A stretch of DNA of 64,000 nt, from contig JANTQF010000095.1 in the NCBI GenBank assembly GCA_032988165.1, forward strand, positions 1 through 64,000, in the 5' to 3' direction. Numbering within the stretch: position 1 is the stretch's first letter; each line of letters opens with the position of its first letter. Shown here in pieces: positions 1 to 9,828 of this stretch. The DNA comes from Emmonsiellopsis sp. PD_33 (Eukaryota; Ascomycota; Eurotiomycetes; Onygenales; Ajellomycetaceae). The notes beneath the pieces are model-generated. The model saw nothing but the letters and a program-made list of their open reading frames with translations. It did no database searches and was not told the origin of the DNA. The translations under genes were made by a program, and so were the position numbers.

Positions 1-475
1 ATAGTCTGAGTCTCTAGCTTTAGCTCTAGATCTGATGAAGATGAATCCTCAAATAATGCCTGATTCTCTGACAACAGCAATGCCTGCAGTGACAGTTCTT
101 GCTCAGGGGACAGCTCAGAGGACAGCTAAAAAAAAAGATTTGATGGAATTTATTTCACTTTGCTTAGGTTATGTAGGGTATATACAACTTGTTTTGTAGG
201 TAGTATACAACTTTTCTCCCAAACACAGCACAACAACATGCTTGTTTGCTTTTAGAAAAGATAGAGCGAGCACTGAAGAAAAGTAAAATAGGAGAAAGCA
301 AGAACAGAAAAAAAAAAGAAAAACTCAAATGGGAATGATATAATAAAAGACGTGAGAATCATACATCTAATGCTAGCTTTATAAATAACAAAACACAAAT
401 CGCAGCAGCACAGCAGCAGAATGGAACCGGGAAAAAAACCAACCCAGACCCAGACCCAAACCCAAGCCACAAAAA
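1..475. other. Left-edge spacer, 3' side of LHS1
   Basis: No intact gene is visible. Plus-strand frame 1 over the first 130 bases reads as an Asp/Ser-rich stretch ending in TAA at 127-129, but it has internal stops, so it could be a decayed gene tail or chance. The rest is A/T-rich and would hold the 3' UTR of the minus-strand chaperone gene. A short ACCCAG-type hexamer repeat lies at about 440-467, just downstream of the chaperone stop codon. Confidence 0.5.
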
Positions 476-3400
476 CTACAATTCATCCCGAGCCTTCTTC
501 TCCTTCCCACTCTCCCCATCCTTCTCTGCCCCCTTCTCCTCCTTCCCCTTCCCCTTCTTACTCTTCTTCCCCCCATTCCCACTCGGTTTCTTCTTGCTCC
601 CACCACTCCCACTCCCGCTACCGCTACCCCCCCTCTGGCCCCCCATCTTCATCATAACTCTATTCAACGCCTTCTCCAATTCCTTCAGCTTCCCATCAAT
701 CTCCACAACTGTGAGCACGGGATCATCCGCTTCGGTTAGTTTCTCCTGCAACGCACTCCGCTCCTCGAACCAGCTGCTAATCGCCTCGTGGGCGGCTGAT
801 AGCGATGCAACGTCCGAAGCGCTGTATAGCGGAGTCGGGAAGGGGGGGGCAGGCTTGCTGCTGGCGGATGGTGTGGAGGTGGATGTGTATGGTTCATCCT
901 CTAGGGAGGCGAAGTCGTCGGATGGGGAGGGAGATGGGGAGGGGGTAGTGGTGCTATCACCATCAATGGAGGCAGCGGAGGAACTGGAAGAGGATGCCGC
1001 TTCCTCGCTTGATGTTGATGAGGCGGAGGCGGATTCAGCTGAGCGCAGACTTTCTTCCGCCTCGATTTGCCTTTGCATGATATCTACGAACATCTTGGCA
1101 TTCTGCAGACTTTGCTTTAGCGTGTCGATCTTTGCGGGTCGGAGGGAATGCTCCTTTTGTCTGCTTAGGGTGGGATCGACGAGTTCTTTCAATCCGGCTA
1201 GTTTCTCCTTGATGAGTTTTGTGTCTGCGTCGACGCCGTCGGCATATAGCCAGTCGCTGGCTTCGGAGAGGAGTTCTTTTAGTTTCTCCAGGGGTTCAGG
1301 GGATATGGTTTTTAGGAAGGCGTCGTCGGTGACCAGTTCTTGAGTGCGGTAGATAAAGGCTTCGAGGTTGTTGAATGCTTCTTCGCGCTTGAAGCGGGCG
1401 AGGTCTGCGGCGTCGAAGGCGGCGAGGCGTTCTTTTATGCGGAGGAGTTCGGTTTCGGACGGGGGTGGGATGCCGAGGACGGAGGTGGTGAAGGCGATTG
1501 GGACCGTTTCGGTCTTTACTTTTACATCCTTGGATGCTTTTGCTGACTCTGACGCTGAGCTGGCGGATGCGGATTCGGTGGCGGACGAAGTAGTGGCGGA
1601 AGATGAAGTGGCAGTCGATGATTCTTCATTAACAGTGATTGACTCTTTGGCAGGGTCGTCTTGAAGTGGCTCTTGATCCGACTTCTTTGAGCCCAAGCCA
1701 AAAAATTCCTTCACGTCTTCAACAACACCCTTCTTTTCCTCGCTCAGATAGTCGCAGCTGACAATCCCACCGACGAGTTCCGGAATCCCATCCAAAGGCC
1801 TAAGTTGAACAGTGAACTTGGCCGTAATATTGGCAGGAATGCAACCAAACTTAGTCTTCAGTGTGGCCACAGATTCGGTCAAATTCTTGGTCTGAACACC
1901 TACAATAGGTGCCTCGATAGATTTGCCATCTTGAGTAAACTGCTGGTAGAAGCTGAAATCGAAGTCTTCTAAATTCTTCATTGTAACTTGCTTCTCGGCG
2001 CCAATTTCTGAATAGGGGGTGAAAAGTCTTTGTTGTCTTTCCTTATCGCCGGACTTCCATTTCATTCCGACGGCGAAGCCGGGTGAATCCACAGCGCGAA
2101 TCTCTTTGACGCGGAATGAACGACTGAGGGCGGCGCCCTTGAAAGTTGCGCCAAAAACGGCCGCCTCGTCGGCATTCACGTTTGTCCGGAGTTTGCTAGA
2201 TCCCTTGCAGGCCTGCTCCAATTGCTTCTGCACAAATGGCGTGCGGATGGCACCACCATGAAGAATAACTGAGTCTACATCGGCCAGGTCGAGGTTTGCG
2301 GATGACAACGCATCAGTTAAAGGTGCCGCAACACGGGCTGCATGATCGCTGGCCAGCTTTTCGAATTCAGCTCGGGTAATCTGGTACTTGAAGTTGACAT
2401 CTTCGTGGAACAGGCCCTCAAATGATGTTCCAGTCTCGGAGTTTGCGCTTAAAATATGTCGAATCCTTTCTGCCTCTTTCCATAGCTTGGCCATTGTCCG
2501 TCCATGGGACCGGAGCTGTTCAGGAGTGGCGCCATCCTTCAGTTTCTTAGCGGAAACGAATTTGTCAATCATGTCATTGACAATTAGCTGATTCAGAGCA
2601 TCTCCGCCCAATGATTTATCCCAAGCAGTACCCACAACTTGTACTTCCTGAATAGTCTTGTTGAATCGGCCAACATCCTTGACGGCCCGGCTCTGGAAAC
2701 GGAGAACGGTGGCAGAGGTCACCCCAGCGCCCATGTCATAGACGACGTGGTACTCGGGCTTTTTTCCATCTGACACGCTGGGGAAAGTTCGACTTGTCGC
2801 ATAGTTGACACCGACAGCTAATCCATCGCTGATCATGGCGATCACATTGAGCCCGGCTAATTCTGCCGCTAGCTCAACACTTCGCTTCTCCGCAGCGGTA
2901 TAGAACGGCGGGAACGTAATGACCGCATCGTGGATGGCTGATCGATGTCCACCCATAATTTCCGCGTTACCCTTGACCTGCTTCAATTGCATAGCCAACA
3001 GCTCCTCCACCATAAACCTATCCTGACCTTCCTTCTCCCCCAATTTCTTGCTCTTAATCCCGACAGTGCCTCGTCCAGGAATCTCCCCGATATCAATAGC
3101 AGGATACCTGCTCTTGTACAGCTCGACCAGATTTTCCTGCCCATCACCGGACCCCTGAATCCCCGACTCGAGCGGAATCCCCAACAGCACCTTCAGATTC
3201 GCAAAAACATCATCGGGAAACCGAGCAGCGAGAGATAAGGCATCGCCACCATAAAACCGGTCCGGAAATACAGCGTCATGTTCCCGCGCAGGCTTAAACG
3301 CCACTGCAGCAGCTTCTTTCCGTTTCGAATCTTTCGTCAGGACGATCTCGAGGGGTACACCTGGTTTCACGAGGGCGGCTTTTATGTACTCAGTTCCCAG

Positions 3401-3541
3401 ATCGATCCCTATTACAGCGGAGCCGGCGGCGGAAACCTGCGCGGGGAGGGCGGCGAGGAGGAGAAATGCGAGGAGGGAGGAGAGGAAATATAATGAGGCG
3501 AATCCGCCTAGGGCTGGTCGTCGTCGCCCCGGTGGCGCCAT
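476..3541 (-). CDS. LHS1: ER lumenal Hsp70-family chaperone (Lhs1/Orp150/GRP170 type)
   Basis: Single-exon gene for 1021 residues, the expected size for the large Hsp110/GRP170 class. Residues 1-38 form a signal peptide with a long hydrophobic core. The Hsp70 ATPase fold follows: phosphate-1 motif IGIDLGTEY at 44-52, a phosphate-2 motif with YDMGAG, and an adenosine motif VILHGGAIRTPF. A beta-sandwich region, a long acidic and Ser-rich stretch and a C-terminal helical region complete it. The protein ends in ARDEL, an ER-retrieval signal. In yeast, Lhs1 is the nucleotide-exchange factor and partner of Kar2/BiP during translocation and folding, so this protein should serve the secreted enzymes encoded nearby. 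The start is the only ATG placed just before the signal peptide. A 5' UTR intron is likely (separate entry). Identification is firm. Confidence 0.95.
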   Translation of the reverse strand: MAPPGRRRPALGGFASLYFLSSLLAFLLLAALPAQVSAAGSAVIGIDLGTEYIKAALVKPGVPLEIVLTKDSKRKEAAAVAFKPAREHDAVFPDRFYGGDALSLAARFPDDVFANLKVLLGIPLESGIQGSGDGQENLVELYKSRYPAIDIGEIPGRGTVGIKSKKLGEKEGQDRFMVEELLAMQLKQVKGNAEIMGGHRSAIHDAVITFPPFYTAAEKRSVELAAELAGLNVIAMISDGLAVGVNYATSRTFPSVSDGKKPEYHVVYDMGAGVTSATVLRFQSRAVKDVGRFNKTIQEVQVVGTAWDKSLGGDALNQLIVNDMIDKFVSAKKLKDGATPEQLRSHGRTMAKLWKEAERIRHILSANSETGTSFEGLFHEDVNFKYQITRAEFEKLASDHAARVAAPLTDALSSANLDLADVDSVILHGGAIRTPFVQKQLEQACKGSSKLRTNVNADEAAVFGATFKGAALSRSFRVKEIRAVDSPGFAVGMKWKSGDKERQQRLFTPYSEIGAEKQVTMKNLEDFDFSFYQQFTQDGKSIEAPIVGVQTKNLTESVATLKTKFGCIPANITAKFTVQLRPLDGIPELVGGIVSCDYLSEEKKGVVEDVKEFFGLGSKKSDQEPLQDDPAKESITVNEESSTATSSSATTSSATESASASSASESAKASKDVKVKTETVPIAFTTSVLGIPPPSETELLRIKERLAAFDAADLARFKREEAFNNLEAFIYRTQELVTDDAFLKTISPEPLEKLKELLSEASDWLYADGVDADTKLIKEKLAGLKELVDPTLSRQKEHSLRPAKIDTLKQSLQNAKMFVDIMQRQIEAEESLRSAESASASSTSSEEAASSSSSSAASIDGDSTTTPSPSPSPSDDFASLEDEPYTSTSTPSASSKPAPPFPTPLYSASDVASLSAAHEAISSWFEERSALQEKLTEADDPVLTVVEIDGKLKELEKALNRVMMKMGGQRGGSGSGSGSGGSKKKPSGNGGKKSKKGKGKEEKGAEKDGESGKEKKARDEL

Positions 3542-3556
3542 TGTGAGGTAGCTGTG

Positions 3557-3614
3557 CTGCGGAAAAGAATATGGTTAGGAAGCTTTAGGGAAAGGAGCTC
3601 TTTCGGATGCATAC
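3557..3614 (-). other. Predicted 5' UTR intron of LHS1
   Basis: On the minus strand a donor CAG|GTATGC is followed by a branch-like CTAAC, a pyrimidine run and the acceptor CGCAG, leaving a 58-nt intron that ends 15 nt upstream of the ATG. The size is at the low end for filamentous ascomycetes. It does not alter the protein. The call rests on splice signals only. Confidence 0.5.
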
Positions 3615-4428
3615 CTGTTTTATTGTAGATATGACCGGAATACAAAGAATAAAAGGGGAAAGAACAACTCCGCCTATGCGTCTATTGAGAAATACATGCG
3701 GGAAGAAAATAAATGCAAGCGGATATCAAAGTCAACAAAAGACCAAGGGGAGCGATTAAAGAACGGACAACACGTATGCAGTAGAAGCAGAAGGGAGAAA
3801 TTAACGGCGGAAGAGGACACGTTAATGGCGGGCGGAGTGGCCACGGTGCAATTCTTGGTTTATGATACCGGCGTTAGCGGCGGAGGTTGAAGCTATTCCC
3901 CCTGTCTCTCCGCTGCTGAGGACACTTTGGCTTCAGATGCGCCGCGAGACGCTGCAAACTTACCCAATCCGGCATGTTTGCTTTGCTGTTGAATTGTGTT
4001 TGCCCTGTTTGCACCCCGAGGCTCTGCTTATGTAATATCAAAATGCCAACGTCGAGACATTGATATGCGGGACAGAACACAATGCACTTGTTAAGTTACA
4101 TGCATGCGGTTCCAAGGTTGGGATCTGACTCGAGACAAGTAAAAAGAAATATGGCTAGCTCTAGGTATTCCCCGATTGGCGAAGTCCTTCTAAATTGAAT
4201 ATTACTGATACCTGAAGGAAAGAAAAACACATAATACATAGTCGTCGCGAGAAATCACCAAAGATCCCATAAATCCATTCATGCCCCGTTGATACACCAG
4301 CGAGGAATGTTGTTTCCTGTATCATGCGGTAATGCATGACCCTCATCCACACCCCCCCGTCTGCTACCCATGCGTTGTGAAAAAGGAAAAAGAAAAACAG
4401 GATAGGAAAGCCATATGCAGAATTTCGA
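3615..4428. other. Spacer between LHS1 and the deuterolysin gene
   Basis: This holds the promoter of the minus-strand chaperone gene and the 3' UTR of... no other gene: the deuterolysin gene, also on the minus strand, lies to the right and ends at 4429. Short reading frames occur on both strands, but none has a recognisable domain or good splice context. No RNA gene is seen. Confidence 0.5.
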
Positions 4429-5645
4429 TTAGCAGTTCACGTTAATGGCTATAAGAAACATTAGCAATCCCGTTACCGAATAGAATAAGAATACGAGGCC
4501 TCACCTTGGGCAAAGAGTGCAAAGCTATCAGCGTTGTTTAGGGCCTCCTCAGTAGTAAGAGCAGAAGCTGCTTCGTATCCGTAAGCAAGGTCATCGGTCC
4601 CGGGGCTGAATACGCCTGGAGCGTGGGCGAATTCGTGAAGTGTGGTGGTTACTCGATCTTGGCCATGGCACTCTGGCGACAGATGCTCGATCAGTGTATA
4701 ATAGATGGGGCAGTTGACAACGATGTCTTCGGCGGGGATTGTGTAGGCCAGGACGTTGCTCGTGCAGATTGCATACGGATCAGCACAATAGTAAGATGTT
4801 TTCCCCTCAGTTTCGCTGGAGGATTCGTTGGCGAGGGCCCTAAAGCGGTCTGCCACAAGTGTTCGAGTGGCTTCGTCGTTTGTTTTGAAGTATTCCTGGA
4901 ATCTCGCACCGCCCGCCGCTGCCTCGGTGGCCGAGCGGGTGGCGAGATCCACACCATCCCTAAGCGCGAGCTTGGTAGCATCACCATCAGCACCCTCACA
5001 GGATGAAAGCTTGGCACGCTTGGCGATATGGCTCAGGGCAGCAAAGGATTTTGCAGCGGCAGGTCCATCCACATCAAATTCAAGTTCGTTTGACTTGTAG
5101 CGAACCACACCATTAAGCTTTTTACCATCTTCCGTGGTGGAAACAAAACCCTGGGCACGCAACACGACGGGGCCACCGAGGGAAAGGTCGGATGTAAAGG
5201 CGATATCGAATTCATCCTCAAATGATGCACCGGGAGCGAGGCTGGTGAAGGTATCAGAGGAAAGTGCGCTAGTCGCAGGACGAACCCGGACACCACCAAA
5301 GGGCACCTCAATTGCTATGAAGCAACAAACAATGTCAATCGATGATCTACAAAGGAAGGCGGGTATTCAGGAACGCTGTAGTCGGGGAAATGGCTTTATA
5401 CCTTCGCGCATGACAGCGACCTTCTTCACAGGCGACTTGTCACCGAAGAAGTTCAGATTAAAGATGTTGAGCGCCTTATCTCCTGTATTGGTCACGATGG
5501 CCTTGACGACAGTCCCCTTGATCTGGGTCAATTGCACATCTAGCTCAGGGGTATCATCGGCGCGTTTTGCTGCAGGGCTGATGACTCCAGAGAGCGCGGA
5601 GGTGGTAAGGGCAGCCAGGGCCAAGATGCTTGAGAAGGTTGGCAT
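4429..5645 (-). CDS. Secreted deuterolysin / neutral protease 2 (M35 zinc metallopeptidase)
   Basis: Exons 5645-5402, 5314-4505 and 4448-4429 give 357 residues. Intron donors are GTATAA and GTGAGG, acceptors CATAG and TATAG, and both introns are in phase 1. A signal peptide covers about residues 1-19, then comes the pro-region with its VVTNTGDKALNIFNLNFF core. A Lys-Arg pair at about 180-181 is the likely Kex2 cut, leaving a mature enzyme of about 176 residues, the known deuterolysin size. Aspzincin signatures are intact: HEFAH at 308-312 binds zinc, Glu309 is catalytic, and GTDD at 319-322 supplies the Asp ligand. The 20-nt last exon encodes AINVNC, restoring the terminal Cys; without it the enzyme would have an odd number of mature cysteines. 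It is secreted and degrades external protein, with a known family taste for basic nuclear proteins. Confidence 0.93.
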
Positions 5646-8600
5646 CTTGAAAGGGATGGGAGGTAGACAGAAGGCAAAGCGGAAGAGTTGATTGGTGAAG
5701 CTTATTTGAGTTTAAAGACCAACTCTCGGAAGAGCCCTGCACGGAATCGATGAAGCCAAACGCACAAGCAGACAGGGGACGAGGGATGAGGAGGGGAGGA
5801 AAAAGAAGGAAAACGAGGAGGACGGCAGCTGAAGATATAGGAAGCGCGGGAGATGAGAGAACGGGCCAACTCTCGTAGAGAAGGCGATCACTCGCTTCCT
5901 TCCAGAGCCTGAGCGCCATTCTTCTCCGTCGGTCTCGCTTGCCCCTTGGACAACGGCTTCGACGAGAAGGTGGCATGCTCTCCCCCCGGCGAGGGATCGA
6001 CGCTGAGCTAAAGTGCCGAAAGGAGAAGTAGCCGACGGCGACGATTCGGGATCCTAGGCGATTGGGAAACATTGTGTCGCCCCGCCGCAGACCTGATACC
6101 GGGACTCGCCCCGTATGAAAGGTCCGGATTGCAGGCCAGAATGTATGCGCACACCTCATTCTCTCGCATCGTCTATCAACAGCCAGTGAGCATCCTCCTT
6201 GCATAGTCTTCGCGTCACCAGGTCTCGCCGGCGACATTAGGGTTCCCTGTCCAGCGCTATACGTGCGCACACATAGCCGTTTAGATGACACGGGCGTATG
6301 ACGCTGGCAAACCCGGAAAAACCAGGAAAGAGTGTTTGCCCATCAATAGGAGGAGACATCAGAAACGCCGTGGATCGAGCTTCCGCCGCTAACATCCGGG
6401 CATTGATGCCGATCTCTTGGCCGATATGATATATATCAACCCTCCCCTCAAATCCGGAATAACGCCGCATAACGAAACGATGATTCAAGAAAACGCTATG
6501 CGAGAAGGCTTAGAATTGCGTGCCCTGTCCACGTTGTAATGGCAGCATGCCACAAGAAAATCACAGGATGAAACATCCTGCTAACCCCCGTCATAATTTC
6601 TGCCAAGAGCCGCACCAGGGTGTCCTAGCAAACAAGAACAGCGGGCATGGGGGACTGAGATAGCTGATACGCCAGCTGTGTCAAGGGGCGGAATCTGGGG
6701 AGGGGGTGGTAGGGACAAGGCCCGGGCCAAGCACAGGAGGACCGGGGGATTTCAGATAAAGTAGCAATAAAGTTAGAGAAATACGAGCTGGGTTCCTTGA
6801 AGTGTGCAATATCAACATTGTCCTTCATTTGTCGGGGAGACGTTGAAACTTCATCGATGTTGCCCTAGTCGGCTATCCCACGCCGCATCGGGCTAGCCTC
6901 GGCCTTGAGGGAGACGCACCACGTGACCGGCGCTGTGATCTGCCGCTTGATTGGGCAGCGCCATATTCCCTTGCCCTAACCCTAGCTTCATATTTAAATT
7001 CCCTACACCACTGACCTCCTGTTATCCACGCTCTTCGGCTGCTGCTCCCATAACCCCTCTATCTTGCTGATCTTGTTTTCTTCATGCCGAGGATCATATT
7101 GGCCTTCCAAGGCGTTTTAACCTCCTGGAGATCGGCGGTCTAACGGGTTAGTCGGTCAACGCTCCCGTCCCCATCTATGCAACTCAAATCGTCCACGAGA
7201 CAACAAACAAGCAGCTGAGCCATGGGTATTGACCCGAAATAGTAAACTCTGCAACCACCCTATGCCAGTGTAACAGCGTGGAGTTCTCTGGGGTGCACTT
7301 CGTCGTGCCAGTCCAAAACGTCGAACCAATGTTACAGGTGAAAATAAACTTCCTATCAAGCTCATTGTCCAGACTCCTCGACCTGCAACCTAGGCGTGAT
7401 CTGGCTGCGGCTGGGCCGTGTGATATGTCATCATTTTCGGACGAACTCATGGGGTCTGAAGACGACTCCCTATAGCTCATCAGGCGACTTGGGTAATGGT
7501 CAACGTTGACCAGCCTCCCCTGTGAGGAAAAGACCAGGATGTTCGTGTGGATATGAATATTATGGGGGTTGTCCACTAGAGAATGAAAAGCACCTGCGTC
7601 CGGGAAAAGTTCTCTCCATTTGATCATTTTCAGCGGTGTTTCCCGGATGGGTGCTGTTAGCATAACCTATCCCATTGCGTGGCGTTGCTTGTCATCGGAT
7701 AGCTTACTCCTATGGAAATACCTGGTTAATAGCATACATGCTATAAATGGGTTTGCTGCTATCGGTGTTTTGGGTATTTATCTAGTCCCTAGGCGCCGTT
7801 TCCGAGATCCAACTAACCCAAATTAAGTAGGTTATGATCTTGACAAATTCTCGAAAAGATTCATGCGGCTCATGTGTTTGGTTTCGTGTTTTGTTTGATG
7901 TACACTCCGCTCGGCCGCCTTCATGTTTGATATAGAAGACCAGGAACGGCCCAAACGTTTGAAAATATCCACCGACGTGTTGTTTCCCTTACCAACGCAC
8001 ATTGAACTGAACCGAAGGAAACAAACCTGCCATACCGCCTTTCTCTCTTCCACTTTATGTTGGCCATTCAACTTGGATTACTCTTCACGTCATACACCGT
8101 CATTGGCGTCACGCCTGGACATTGCATACCGGAACTTGGACTAATCTTTCATTCGACTACGGACTTTTTTACCAACCTTATCTCTCATTGACTTCCCACT
8201 TCACTTTCAATTTCGACATTGCACGTACGGTCCACCAACAAAAATGCCCAATTTGCCAAATCCATTGCTTTCTTTTCATTTCCTTCGTAGGCTAGAACGA
8301 GGTCCTTATTGGACATTTCGGATCAAGGTTCTAGATAACATGAACCTCCCTCACTTTTGTTTACCCATGGCTGTTTATTGTTCTTGTATCCTCTGCCCTA
8401 CCATCGACCCCGAATGAAATATACATTCACGCTCCAGTGGAATCGAAGGTGATCTGTACCTATGCAATGCACTGGATGGAAATGTTCATGTACAACCAGA
8501 GCTCTTTGCCAACCACGTGTTGTCTCCACGGTCTCAGTGTACTGTGATATGTCGACTAAGACATGCAGACAAGTTTAAGTTGACCTCAGACGTCCCAGAG

Positions 8601-8964
8601 AGCCCAATCGCTCCTTTGGGCTTCCCGGATGAACCTCATACACCTCCAAGATTCTAACTTTCCCCGTTGACCTATTCCAGCTACGGCCGCATATTTGATC
8701 ATGTACCGCATCATATCGTTCTGTTCTGTTCGTCAGCCAAAGTCTATTGGATCTGGCACCATAAGAAGGACAGATCCCTCCGGCTCAACCCGTTTAGCCC
8801 TTTTCCTCCTTTTCCTCCATCTTTCTTTGAATCACTGCAAGAAAACCAACCCTCTCGAATCCGCATTGGCAGCTTCCAATCCCACAATCCTCATACATTT
8901 GATATATATCTTTTGTGGCAATTCATTATCCAGATCAATTGCCGGGTCTAGTTAATCCCTAATC
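5646..8964. other. Long spacer between two M35-related genes
   Basis: About 3.3 kb without a gene I can support. It contains the promoter of the minus-strand deuterolysin gene and of the plus-strand secreted protein at 8965. At 6900-7100 there is a promoter-like block (CACGTGAC, an ATTGG inverted CCAAT, a telomere-like CCCTAACCCTA, TATTTAAA, then a pyrimidine-rich leader) with only a 19-codon reading frame after it. A 159-codon minus-strand frame at 7184-7663 has no recognisable domain and is probably chance. Confidence 0.5.
6919..7080 (+). promoter_or_regulatory. Orphan promoter-like block
   Basis: In order: CACGTGAC (about 6919), ATTGG (inverted CCAAT, about 6951), CTTGCCCTAAC at 6970-6980 overlapping CCCTAACCCTA, and TATTTAAA at 6991-6998. 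A C/T-rich leader typical of fungal 5' UTRs follows. The first ATG, at 7084, opens only a 19-codon frame. The block could drive a non-coding RNA or a gene with an unrecognised short first exon, or be a leftover. The assignment is inference from motif order alone. Confidence 0.3.
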
Positions 8965-9828
8965 ATGTTGCAGACAACCGTACTTAAGGGCGTCTTCGCC
9001 GCTCTGCTCGCCGTCTCAACCCATGCAAAAGCTATCCCGCGAGGTATGAAGAATGGGACCGATTATAAGCCTAATGGAGGTTCATACCCTGCTGAACCAT
9101 CCTACTATACAGGGGAATCCAACCCTACGGGTGATGACGCAACATCTCACCTCTCCGTTTCTCTCGATCGTGGCTCTGCTGGCTCTGTCCGATATGACCC
9201 CGTTGAAATGAGCTTTTCAGTCCACAACAGCCACAAGTACAGGCCAATCACCTTCCTGAAATGGAACACCCCCTTTGACGAATCTGCCGCGTATCTGGGC
9301 ATTTTCACGGTCTACGACGTCGACCATGACAGAAACCTGGACTACACCACGACCAAAACCAACCGCAAATTTCCTCCATCTTACAGCGACGTGGTCGAAG
9401 TGCCAGCTGGAGGCTGGGTTTCCGGTCATATCACCCTCCCACCTACCGATTTGAACGATGCCACTGAACTCCATGCGACTGCAGAAGGCTACTGGTACGC
9501 CGCATGGTACGGACATGCCTCGGATGCCTCTGGCTACGATAAGGCTCATAGTGGGGAAACGAGTAAAGGCCACTATAAATCCAACACCCTTGTCATCGAA
9601 CGTGAGCCAGAAGAATATTATGACGGCCATGAGAAAGGCAAACATTGCAAAGGCCGCTGCGATGATATGAACGATGATATGAACGATGATATGAAAGATG
9701 ATATGAAAGATGACATGAACGATGATATGAACGATGATTATGACGACGACCGCGACGACGACTACAATGACGATGACGATGATGATCACGACGATGATTA
9801 TCCTTCCAGCAACGGCACCAGAGTCTAA
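8965..9828 (+). CDS. Secreted protein with M35-MEP-like N-terminal domain and Asp-rich repeat tail
   Basis: Intronless, 287 residues. A signal peptide (about 1-23, ending AKA) is followed by a domain at about 45-210. Its pattern FLKWNTPFD, then an FTVYD strand, a PP-containing turn, VPAGGW and a final GYWYAAW strand, matches the beta-sandwich region ahead of the catalytic part in peptidyl-Lys metallopeptidases and related M35 proteins. No HExxH or GTxD motif follows. Instead the chain has a short Lys/His/Cys segment and a tail made of tandem MNDD/MKDD units, then almost pure Asp with some His, ending at 287. The tail DNA is a 12-bp-type repeat at about 9661-9740. A divalent-cation-binding or regulatory secreted protein is plausible, but function is unknown. 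The domain link is by pattern recall, not alignment. Confidence 0.75.
   Translation: MLQTTVLKGVFAALLAVSTHAKAIPRGMKNGTDYKPNGGSYPAEPSYYTGESNPTGDDATSHLSVSLDRGSAGSVRYDPVEMSFSVHNSHKYRPITFLKWNTPFDESAAYLGIFTVYDVDHDRNLDYTTTKTNRKFPPSYSDVVEVPAGGWVSGHITLPPTDLNDATELHATAEGYWYAAWYGHASDASGYDKAHSGETSKGHYKSNTLVIEREPEEYYDGHEKGKHCKGRCDDMNDDMNDDMKDDMKDDMNDDMNDDYDDDRDDDYNDDDDDDHDDDYPSSNGTRV
9661..9740 (+). repeat. Tandem GATGATATGAAC-type repeat inside the coding sequence
   Basis: Six to seven 12-bp units alternating GATGATATGAAC and GATGATATGAAA encode the DDMN/DDMK tandem array of the secreted protein at 8965-9828. Units differ by one or two bases, which suggests slippage-driven growth, so copy number may vary between strains. 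Confidence 0.8.

Noticed and set aside
594..1343. 249-codon plus-strand frame opposite LHS1
   Set aside because: It is the antisense of the Ser-rich chaperone tail; composition is explained by the real gene, which has clear domains and an ER signal.
5554..6291. 245-codon minus-strand frame overlapping the deuterolysin start
   Set aside because: It overlaps the signal-peptide exon in another frame and has no domain; most likely leader/promoter sequence.
7184..7663. 159-codon minus-strand frame
   Set aside because: No domain, no signal peptide, no splice partner and mixed codon use; kept as chance, although it lies in a large spacer.
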